Source of the DNA: an uncultured Pseudomonadota bacterium
GTDB taxonomy: Bacteria; Pseudomonadota; Gammaproteobacteria; Burkholderiales; Methylophilaceae
Assembly: GCA_903854305.1 (NCBI GenBank)
Contig: CAINWC010000110.1
Coordinates: forward strand, 1 to 7,248
DNA: 7,248 nucleotides
Direction of reading: 5' to 3'
Shown here: one piece after another, positions 1 to 5,082 of the stretch
Numbering within the stretch: position 1 is the stretch's first letter
How the letters are laid out: the number at the start of each line of letters is the position of its first letter
Made by a program: the position numbers and the translations under genes
Notes under the pieces: model-generated
Seen by the model: the letters and a program-made list of their open reading frames with translations, nothing else
Database searches by the model: none
What the model was told of the DNA's origin: nothing

Positions 1-1
1 C

Positions 2-319
2 CGGACAATCGTAAAAATGGTCCCGCATGCAGAGGTACGCAGTCCGCGCCGCCTTCTTCCAAAGCACATTGTCGTCATCTTCGTGCTGTTTTTCTTCATG
101 ATTATTCGTCCACAAATGAAACAGGCAAAAGAGCAACGCAACATGATTGCTGCCTTACAAAAGGGCGATGAAGTGGTTACCAGCGGCGGTATTGTTGGCA
201 AAGTGACCAAAGTAAGCGACACTTTTGTGAACGTTGAAATTGCTACAAATACAGAAATTACCGTGCAAAAACAAGCGATTCAAAGCGCTTTACCAAAAGG
301 TACGATTAAGAGTATTTAG
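2..319 (+). CDS. yajC: YajC, Sec translocon accessory subunit (5'-partial, N-terminus abnormal)
   Basis: YajC is a small single-span inner-membrane protein that associates with SecDF and the SecYEG translocon. Its role is accessory and it is usually dispensable. The C-terminal two thirds are typical: a hydrophobic span (IVVIFVLFFFMII) at about 68-106, the hallmark IRPQMK immediately after it, then the conserved cytoplasmic domain with KGDEVVTSGG and an ALPKGTIK tail. The frame is open to the window edge. The only ATG in frame (17) has no Shine-Dalgarno and would give 100 residues, slightly short for the family. The first ~17 residues from it (VPHAEVRSPRRLLPKH) do not resemble YajC, which normally has an Ala/Gln/Pro-rich, uncharged tail before the membrane span. 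A family-like tail (GTQSAPPSS) instead appears in another frame at 34-60. The N-terminus is therefore probably frameshifted, by mutation or by sequence error near a contig edge. Identity is very secure; the start is not. secD follows after 74 bases. Confidence 0.9.
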   Translation, partial: RTIVKMVPHAEVRSPRRLLPKHIVVIFVLFFFMIIRPQMKQAKEQRNMIAALQKGDEVVTSGGIVGKVTKVSDTFVNVEIATNTEITVQKQAIQSALPKGTIKSI

Positions 320-393
320 TCATCAACACTAAACATATTCAAAATTAACGCCTGACTTTATAAACCACACATCGTTATTGACTAGAGCTCACT

Positions 394-2238
394 ATGAACC
401 GCTATCCAATGTGGAAGAACATCTTCGTTGCCATCATGATTTTGATTGGTTTTATTTACACCATTCCGAACTTTTTTGGCGAATCACCTGCGGTGCAAAT
501 CACCCCGGCTAAAAGCACAACAAAACTTGATTCAGCGTTACTAGGTCAAGTCGAGGCGATTTTTAAACAAGAAAAAATTCAATACGATGGCGTGTACCTT
601 GACGCTCGCGGTGTTAAAGCCCGCTTTGCCAGCACCGACACTCAAATCAGAGCCAAAGATGTGCTGCAAGCCAGCCTTGGTAGTGACTACACAGTTGCAC
701 TCAATTTACTGTCACGCTCACCTAACTGGCTTCGTAGCTTAGGCGCAAAACCGATGTACCTAGGTTTGGATTTACGTGGCGGTGTGCATTTTTTAATGCA
801 AGTAGACATGAAAGCCGCCTTAAGTAAAGCGGCTGAACGCTTTGTGGGTGACTTCAGAATCGCACTACGTAAAGAGCGAATTTCTTATGTAGGCGTTAGT
901 CGCGAAGGTGAAATTGTACAAGTACGTTTCAACAACGAAGCTGACTTAACAAAGGCTCGAACAGTCATCAGTAAAGAATATCCAAATTTAACCTTAGATG
1001 AATCTACTGACGGTGAAGAAAAAATTCTTAAAGCATCATTAAGCTTGGTTGAACAAAAGCATATTCAAGACTTTGCGATTAAACAAAATATTCAAACTTT
1101 GCATAACCGTATCAATGAATTAGGCGTTGCCGAGCCCATTATCCAACAACAAGGCGCTGACCGAGTAGTGGTGCAATTACCTGGCGTGCAAGATACCGCA
1201 AAAGCCAAAGAAATTTTAGGTCGTACTGCAACGCTTGAAATTCGCATGGTTGATGAAGAAAAAACGGATATTGCAACGCTTGAAAGTGCTGCCAAAGGCC
1301 AAGCGCCTATGGGTGACGAAGTATATAAAGACCGTGAAGGTCGTCCAATTTTAGTGAAAAAAAATGTCGTATTAACGGGTGATTACATTACTGATGCGGG
1401 TCCAGGCGTTGACAATCAATCAGGTCGTTCAACCGTTAATGTCACGCTAGATGGCCGTGGTGCACGCATTTTTCAACAAGTCACACGTGAAAATGTAGGC
1501 AAACGTATGGCGATTTTGCTGATTGAAAAAGGCAGTACCGAAGTGGTAACAGCGCCAGTGATTAATGGCGAAATTGGTGGTGGTCGCGTGCAAATTACTG
1601 GCATGGCCAATACACAAGAAGCGACGGATATTGCATTGCTACTCCGCGCTGGTGCGCTTGCTGCACCAATGGATATTATTGAAGAACGTACCGTTGGCCC
1701 GAGCATGGGACAAGACAACATCAACCGCGGCATGCATTCAACCATGTGGGGGTTTGCTGCCATTGCGGTGATGATGATGATTTACTACATGGCTTTTGGC
1801 GTGGTTTCAGTAGCGGCTCTCGCGATCAATCTACTACTGCTCGTAGCAATTTTATCGATGCTGCAAGCAACATTAACCTTGCCGGGTTTGGCCGCGATTG
1901 CACTGGCATTAGGGATGGCGATTGATGCAAACGTGCTGATTAATGAACGTGTTCGTGAAGAACTACGAAGTGGCAATACGCCGCAAGCAAGTATTCATGC
2001 GGGTTATGATAGGGCGTGGGATACTATTTTAGATTCAAACGTTACGACGCTTATTGCCGGTTTAGCGCTATTCATGTTTGGTACAGGGCCAATTAAAGGC
2101 TTTGCTGTGGTGCATGTATTAGGCATTTTAACGTCGATGTTTAGTGCGGTATTAGTCTCACGCGCCTTTGTAAACTTGATTTATGGCTATCGCCGTAAAG
2201 TAAGTAAACTATCCATCGGCCAAATTTATAAAGCTTAA
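394..2238 (+). CDS. secD: Protein translocase subunit SecD
   Basis: SecD, with SecF, forms an RND-type membrane complex that uses the proton motive force to complete export of proteins from SecYEG into the periplasm. At 614 residues it matches the proteobacterial length (E. coli 615). Visible features in order: an N-terminal membrane anchor at about residues 8-28; the family signature LGLDLRGG at 123-130; a large periplasmic region (P1) to about 445, including the conserved INELGVAEP and VVQLPG stretches; then five membrane segments at about 452-470, 474-490, 498-518, 550-567 and 573-597. The fourth span contains GMAIDANVLINER (507-519). D511 in it matches the E. coli aspartate (D519) implicated in proton passage. 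The tail is short and basic. The ATG is preceded by a weak GAG at 385-387, six bases upstream, and the N-terminus MNRYPMWKN is characteristic of the family. It lies between yajC (74 bases) and secF (45 bases), consistent with one operon. Confidence 0.98.
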   Translation: MNRYPMWKNIFVAIMILIGFIYTIPNFFGESPAVQITPAKSTTKLDSALLGQVEAIFKQEKIQYDGVYLDARGVKARFASTDTQIRAKDVLQASLGSDYTVALNLLSRSPNWLRSLGAKPMYLGLDLRGGVHFLMQVDMKAALSKAAERFVGDFRIALRKERISYVGVSREGEIVQVRFNNEADLTKARTVISKEYPNLTLDESTDGEEKILKASLSLVEQKHIQDFAIKQNIQTLHNRINELGVAEPIIQQQGADRVVVQLPGVQDTAKAKEILGRTATLEIRMVDEEKTDIATLESAAKGQAPMGDEVYKDREGRPILVKKNVVLTGDYITDAGPGVDNQSGRSTVNVTLDGRGARIFQQVTRENVGKRMAILLIEKGSTEVVTAPVINGEIGGGRVQITGMANTQEATDIALLLRAGALAAPMDIIEERTVGPSMGQDNINRGMHSTMWGFAAIAVMMMIYYMAFGVVSVAALAINLLLLVAILSMLQATLTLPGLAAIALALGMAIDANVLINERVREELRSGNTPQASIHAGYDRAWDTILDSNVTTLIAGLALFMFGTGPIKGFAVVHVLGILTSMFSAVLVSRAFVNLIYGYRRKVSKLSIGQIYKA

Positions 2239-2256
2239 GCATTTAGCCCAACACAC

Positions 2257-2300
2257 ATTATTTAGAATATTTGAGTACACATCATGGAATTATTTAGAAT
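2257..2300 (+). repeat. 12-base direct repeat flanking the secF start
   Basis: The 12-mer ATTATTTAGAAT occurs exactly at 2257-2268, in the secD-secF gap, and again at 2289-2300, inside codons 2-6 of secF. The period is 32 bases. The second copy encodes part of the conserved SecF N-terminus (LFRI), so if this is a duplication the upstream copy would be the derived one. It could equally be coincidence in AT-rich sequence. No function is implied. Confidence 0.5.
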
Positions 2301-3255
2301 TAAGAATGATATTCCCTTTATGAGTTATGGTCGCCTCACGACCTCCATCTCATTGATTACATTCATATTGGCAATCATCTTTTTAGCCACACGTGGTTTA
2401 AACTTTGGTGTGGATTTCACTGGCGGCACCGTCATGGAAGTTAACTATCCGCAAGCGGCTAACCTTGAAAGCGTGCGTAAAGCGGTGGATAGCATCGGCT
2501 TAAAAGAAGCGACTGTGCAAAACTTCGGATCTAGCCGCGATGTATTAATTCGCCTGCCAGTCAAGACAGGATTATCTGTTTCACAACTGTCAGAACAAGT
2601 TAAAACCGCTTTAGTCACAGCAGATCCTCAAGCTGAAATTCGCCGTGTAGAAGCGGTAGGCGCGCAAGTTGGTGATGAACTTTATGAAAATGGTGGTTTA
2701 GCGCTGTTTTTTGTAAGTTTAGGCATTGTGTTATACCTCTGGCTACGTTTTGAGTGGCGTTTTGCGATTGCGGCAATTATTGCCAATATGCATGACGTGG
2801 TGATTATTTTAGGTTTTTTTGCGTTCTTCCAATGGGAATTCAACCTCACGGTACTTGCAGCGATTCTAGCTGTGCTAGGTTACTCAGTGAATGAGTCTGT
2901 TGTGGTATTTGACCGAGTACGTGAAAATTTCCGTAAGATGCGTAAAGCCAGCGTAGTACAGGTAATTGATAACGCCATCACACGCACGATGTCACGCACG
3001 ATTATCACCCACACGATGACCCAAACCATGGTTGGCTCAATGCTACTGTTTGGTGGTGAAGTTTTACATAACTTTGCACTAGCGCTTACTATTGGTATTT
3101 TATTTGGTATTTACTCATCAGTATTAGTCGCTTGCCCAATCGCCATGTGGCTAGGCGTTAATCGCGCCAATTTAATCGGCGATGTTGAGAAAAAAGAAGG
3201 CGGCAAAAAAGTAGAAGTGGAAGTCGCTGAACCACATCCTTCTGACTTCGCATAA
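2284..3255 (+). CDS. secF: Protein translocase subunit SecF
   Basis: SecF is the partner of SecD in the proton-driven accessory complex of the Sec translocon. At 323 residues it matches E. coli SecF. The N-terminus (MELFRIKNDIPFMSYG) is the usual cytoplasmic lead-in to the first membrane span at about residues 18-37. The family signature FGVDFTGGT lies at 41-49, followed by the small periplasmic domain to about 130 and five further membrane segments. GYSVNESVVVFDRVREN (199-215) is the SecF counterpart of the SecD D-A-N motif. R238 in SRTIITH is the likely counterpart of E. coli R247, which is implicated in proton transfer. After the last span comes a charged, Lys/Glu-rich cytoplasmic tail (about 299-323), which is variable in the family. 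A GAG at 2273-2275, eight bases before the ATG, is a modest ribosome-binding site. A hairpin terminator candidate follows at 3295-3323, making this probably the last gene of the operon. Confidence 0.98.
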   Translation: MELFRIKNDIPFMSYGRLTTSISLITFILAIIFLATRGLNFGVDFTGGTVMEVNYPQAANLESVRKAVDSIGLKEATVQNFGSSRDVLIRLPVKTGLSVSQLSEQVKTALVTADPQAEIRRVEAVGAQVGDELYENGGLALFFVSLGIVLYLWLRFEWRFAIAAIIANMHDVVIILGFFAFFQWEFNLTVLAAILAVLGYSVNESVVVFDRVRENFRKMRKASVVQVIDNAITRTMSRTIITHTMTQTMVGSMLLFGGEVLHNFALALTIGILFGIYSSVLVACPIAMWLGVNRANLIGDVEKKEGGKKVEVEVAEPHPSDFA

Positions 3256-3294
3256 CATATAACTTAGACCCGCTATAAAATCATCACCAGTACG

Positions 3295-3330
3295 TCAAGT
3301 GTGCAAATGATATGCACACTTGATTTGTAT
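3295..3330 (+). terminator. Probable rho-independent terminator after secF
   Basis: A perfect 11-base-pair inverted repeat pairs 3295-3305 (TCAAGTGTGCA) with 3313-3323 (TGCACACTTGA) around a 7-base loop (AATGATA). A G-U pair can extend its base. It is followed by TTTGTATT, a short imperfect U tract. It begins 39 bases after the secF stop and precedes a gene of unrelated function, as expected for the end of the yajC-secDF operon. The stem is only about 45% GC and the U run is interrupted, so termination may be partial. No matching T tract exists on the other strand, so it looks one-directional. Confidence 0.65.
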
Positions 3331-3347
3331 TACGTCTCACGTATACA
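3320..3347 (+). promoter_or_regulatory. Possible sigma70-type promoter for the CNNM/CorB-type gene
   Basis: TTGATT (3320-3325) and TATACA (3342-3347) are separated by 16 bases, each matching four of six consensus positions. Transcription would begin near 3354, giving a leader of about 30 bases before the TTG start. The -35 element overlaps the right arm and tail of the terminator hairpin. The match is weak and rests mainly on the need for a promoter downstream of a terminator. Confidence 0.3.
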
Positions 3348-3382
3348 CTCTGCATACATTCAACCATATAAAATAAACCTCA

Positions 3383-4654
3383 TTGGATAATATTCCTATT
3401 TATTGGCAGTTGAGCATACTTGCCATACTGCTGCTATTTTCTGCATTTTTCTCTATGGCCGAAACCAGCCTGATGTCACTCAACCGTTATCGGATGAAGC
3501 ATCTGGCTAAACAAGGCCATCGTGGTGCTAGATTAGCCAGTCTCTTATTATCAAAAACTGACAAGCTACTGGGTGTTATCCTGCTGGGAAATACACTTTG
3601 CATTGTCGGCGCTTCCGCTTTGGAAGTTTTTATCAGCGAATACTTTTTTGGTGAAGGCAAGTATGTGTTGATGGTTGGCTCTCTTGCAGTCACATTCGCC
3701 ATTTTGGTATTTAGTGAGATTTCCCCTAAGGTGATTGCCGCTGCCTACCCCGAGAAATTAGGCTTTGCTTGCAGCTATTTACTGTATCCACTGCTGTGGC
3801 TGTTTAATCCCATCGTATCGTTTGTTAATCTTTTTGTTAAAGGCTTTGTTCGGATACTAGGCCTTAAAGTCAACTTTGAAGAAACTCTGCATGCCGTCAC
3901 CACAGAAGAATTACGTAGCATTGTGACTGATGCAGGGCATTTCATCCCTAAAAAACACCGGTCTATTTTGCTGAATTTGTTTGATTTAGAAACCATTTCA
4001 GTCGACGACGTGATGACCGCGCATACCTTAGTAGAAAGCATAGATTTTGATGCGCCGCTAGATGACATATTGCAGCAAATTTCTAACAGCCACCATACGC
4101 GCCTACCCGTGCGTCAAGGTGACAACGAAGAAATTATTGGTGTTTTGTATCTCCGTAAGGCGATGTCTCTATTACGCTCTCACCATGAAGGTAAGGGGAT
4201 TGATAAAGTGGCTCTGCGCGAAGTGATTGCCGACCCTTATTTCATTCCATCTGGCACGCCGTTATATACACAAATTCAACAGTTTCAGGAGAATCAGCAA
4301 CGAGTAGCGTTGGTCGTTGATGAGTACGGTGAGTTTAAAGGCTTAGTGACCCTGGAAGATATACTAGAAGAAGTGATTGGCGACTTCACCACACAATCCC
4401 CTTCGCGCCTCGGTAGTTATCGTAAAGAAGCTGACGGTAGCTGGTTGGTGGACGGAAGCAGCTCATTACGCGATCTTAATAAAAAATTAAATCTTAAGCT
4501 TCCACTCAATGGTCCGCGTACGCTCAATGGCTTGATACTCGAGCATTTTGAAGATATTCCCGAGTCTAATACTAGCTTTAAAGTGGGTAAACACACGCTC
4601 GAAATCGTCCAAACACAAGATCGCATTGTTAAAAGCGTTAAAATCTTTCCTTAA
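3383..4654 (+). CDS. CNNM/CorB-type (HlyC/CorC family) divalent cation transporter
   Basis: This is an inner-membrane protein of the CNNM/CorB family (E. coli YfjD/CorB type), proposed to move or regulate Mg2+ and related divalent cations. At 423 residues it is close to YfjD (about 428) and much longer than soluble CorC. Domains in order: a DUF21 membrane domain at about residues 5-190, with spans near 9-28, 62-82, 94-118 and 122-150, the conserved FFSMAETS (22-29), LLGNTL (67-72) and SEISPK (111-116); a CBS pair at about 207-335, the first starting VDDVMT (207-212) and the second ending in VDEYGEFKGLVTLEDILEE (312-330), the family's typical nucleotide-binding region; and a CorC_HlyC domain at about 347-423. 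The start is inferred as TTG at 3383: MDNIP directly before the first span fits relatives, and the next in-frame ATG (3455, residue 25) would remove that span. No Shine-Dalgarno is visible. Older 'hemolysin' labels for this family are misleading. Substrate specificity cannot be read from sequence. Confidence 0.93.
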   Translation: MDNIPIYWQLSILAILLLFSAFFSMAETSLMSLNRYRMKHLAKQGHRGARLASLLLSKTDKLLGVILLGNTLCIVGASALEVFISEYFFGEGKYVLMVGSLAVTFAILVFSEISPKVIAAAYPEKLGFACSYLLYPLLWLFNPIVSFVNLFVKGFVRILGLKVNFEETLHAVTTEELRSIVTDAGHFIPKKHRSILLNLFDLETISVDDVMTAHTLVESIDFDAPLDDILQQISNSHHTRLPVRQGDNEEIIGVLYLRKAMSLLRSHHEGKGIDKVALREVIADPYFIPSGTPLYTQIQQFQENQQRVALVVDEYGEFKGLVTLEDILEEVIGDFTTQSPSRLGSYRKEADGSWLVDGSSSLRDLNKKLNLKLPLNGPRTLNGLILEHFEDIPESNTSFKVGKHTLEIVQTQDRIVKSVKIFP

Positions 4655-4665
4655 TTTCTTAAAAT

Positions 4666-4705
4666 CTGTATAGCCCTTTTCAAATTGGGCTTGAAATTTC
4701 TACAG
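4666..4705 (+). terminator. Weak hairpin, possible terminator after the CNNM/CorB-type gene
   Basis: AGCCC (4672-4676) pairs with GGGCT (4687-4691) around a 10-base loop, and CTGTA (4666-4670) can pair with TACAG (4701-4705) to extend the base with internal mismatches. An alternative hairpin, TTTCAA (4678-4683) with TTGAAA (4691-4696), excludes the first. No good U tract follows either. It sits 11 bases after the stop codon, so a leaky terminator or mRNA 3'-end structure is possible, but the support is thin. Confidence 0.3.
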
Positions 4706-4718
4706 GTTGGTCCAAAAT
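4691..4718 (+). promoter_or_regulatory. Possible sigma70-type promoter for clpSA
   Basis: TTGAAA (4691-4696) matches the -35 consensus at five of six positions. It is followed after 16 bases by CAAAAT (4713-4718), which matches the -10 consensus at four of six. Transcription would start only a few bases before the clpS ATG at 4729, giving an almost leaderless message. That would fit the absence of a Shine-Dalgarno there. The match is tentative. Confidence 0.25.
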
Positions 4719-4728
4719 AGATTCCAAT

Positions 4729-5040
4729 ATGGCTAATTCACCTTTTGAAAATAACACAGCACTTAAACCTGAAGTTGCAAAACCTAAATTGCCCCCCATG
4801 TTTAAAGTGATGCTGTTAAACGACGATTACACACCAATGGAATTTGTGGTTGAGTGTATTGAACGTTTTTTTAATAAATCGCGTGAACAAGCGACACAAA
4901 TCATGCTCAAAGTACATACAGAGGGTGTGGGTGTATGTGGCGTATATCCGCAAGATATTTCAGAAACCAAGATGAATCAAGTAGTTAACTATGCAAAAGA
5001 ACTGCAGCACCCTTTGCAATGTGTAGTTGAACCCGCTTAG
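4729..5040 (+). CDS. clpS: ATP-dependent Clp protease adaptor ClpS
   Basis: ClpS is the N-recognin of the bacterial N-end rule. It binds proteins with destabilising N-terminal residues (Leu, Phe, Tyr, Trp) and hands them to the ClpA N-domain for degradation by ClpAP. At 103 residues it has the usual length (E. coli 106). A flexible, Pro/Lys-rich N-terminal extension (1-22), the part known to be threaded into ClpA, precedes the folded core. The core has [16 protein letters not shown] (25-40), IMLKVHTEG (58-66), CGVYP (70-74) and the terminal [10 protein letters not shown]. The residues forming the substrate pocket in E. coli are all present at a shift of three: N31, D32, D33, M37, M59, V62, H63 and L96. 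This is therefore a canonical, functional-looking adaptor. The ATG lacks a clear Shine-Dalgarno, and initiation may be leaderless or weak. clpA follows after 42 bases, the standard arrangement. Confidence 0.98.
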   Translation: MANSPFENNTALKPEVAKPKLPPMFKVMLLNDDYTPMEFVVECIERFFNKSREQATQIMLKVHTEGVGVCGVYPQDISETKMNQVVNYAKELQHPLQCVVEPA

Positions 5041-5054
5041 AGGGCACTCTAGCG
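5034..5054 (+). other. Compact hairpin over the clpS stop codon
   Basis: CGC (5034-5036) and TAGAG (5038-5042) pair with CTCTA (5047-5051) and GCG (5052-5054). This gives eight base pairs with one bulged T (5037) and a GGCA loop (5043-5046). The clpS stop codon (5038-5040) lies in the left arm. No U tract follows, so it is not a standard terminator. An mRNA processing or stability element setting the clpS:clpA ratio is possible, but this is inference. Confidence 0.4.
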
Positions 5055-5064
5055 TAGAGATAAT

Positions 5065-5075
5065 AGAAGGTAAGG
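5065..5075 (+). promoter_or_regulatory. clpA ribosome-binding site
   Basis: The purine-rich stretch AGAAGGTAAGG ends in AAGG (5072-5075), seven bases before the clpA ATG at 5083. This is the clearest Shine-Dalgarno in the window and fixes the clpA start. A second AAGG-like core (5067-5070) lies just upstream. clpS by contrast has no obvious site, so the two genes may be translated at different rates. Confidence 0.7.
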
Positions 5076-5082
5076 TACAAAA

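Noticed and set aside
338..364. Possible internal promoter for secD (TTCAAA, 15-base spacer, TATAAA)
   Set aside because: The -35 is poor and the spacer too short; yajC-secD cotranscription explains the arrangement.
317..384. TAGTCA at 317-322 and its complement TGACTA at 379-384 in the yajC-secD gap
   Set aside because: Six bases separated by 56 is within chance expectation and gives no stable local hairpin.
1357..1364. Run of eight A in secD as a possible slippage or frameshift site
   Set aside because: The frame continues intact on both sides, encodes ordinary Lys-Lys-Asn, and there is no overlapping frame with a plausible product.
1092..1976. Several antisense and one alternate-frame open reading frames (63-96 codons) inside secD
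   Set aside because: They overlap a fully conserved secD, show no recognisable domains or ribosome-binding sites, and have the composition expected of shadow frames.
2814..2820. Run of seven T in secF as a possible terminator or frameshift
   Set aside because: It encodes part of a membrane span in the intact frame, and no GC-rich stem precedes it.
3487..4626. Antisense open reading frames inside the transporter gene
   Set aside because: They are short, without a recognisable family, and entirely within a gene whose domain structure explains the sequence.
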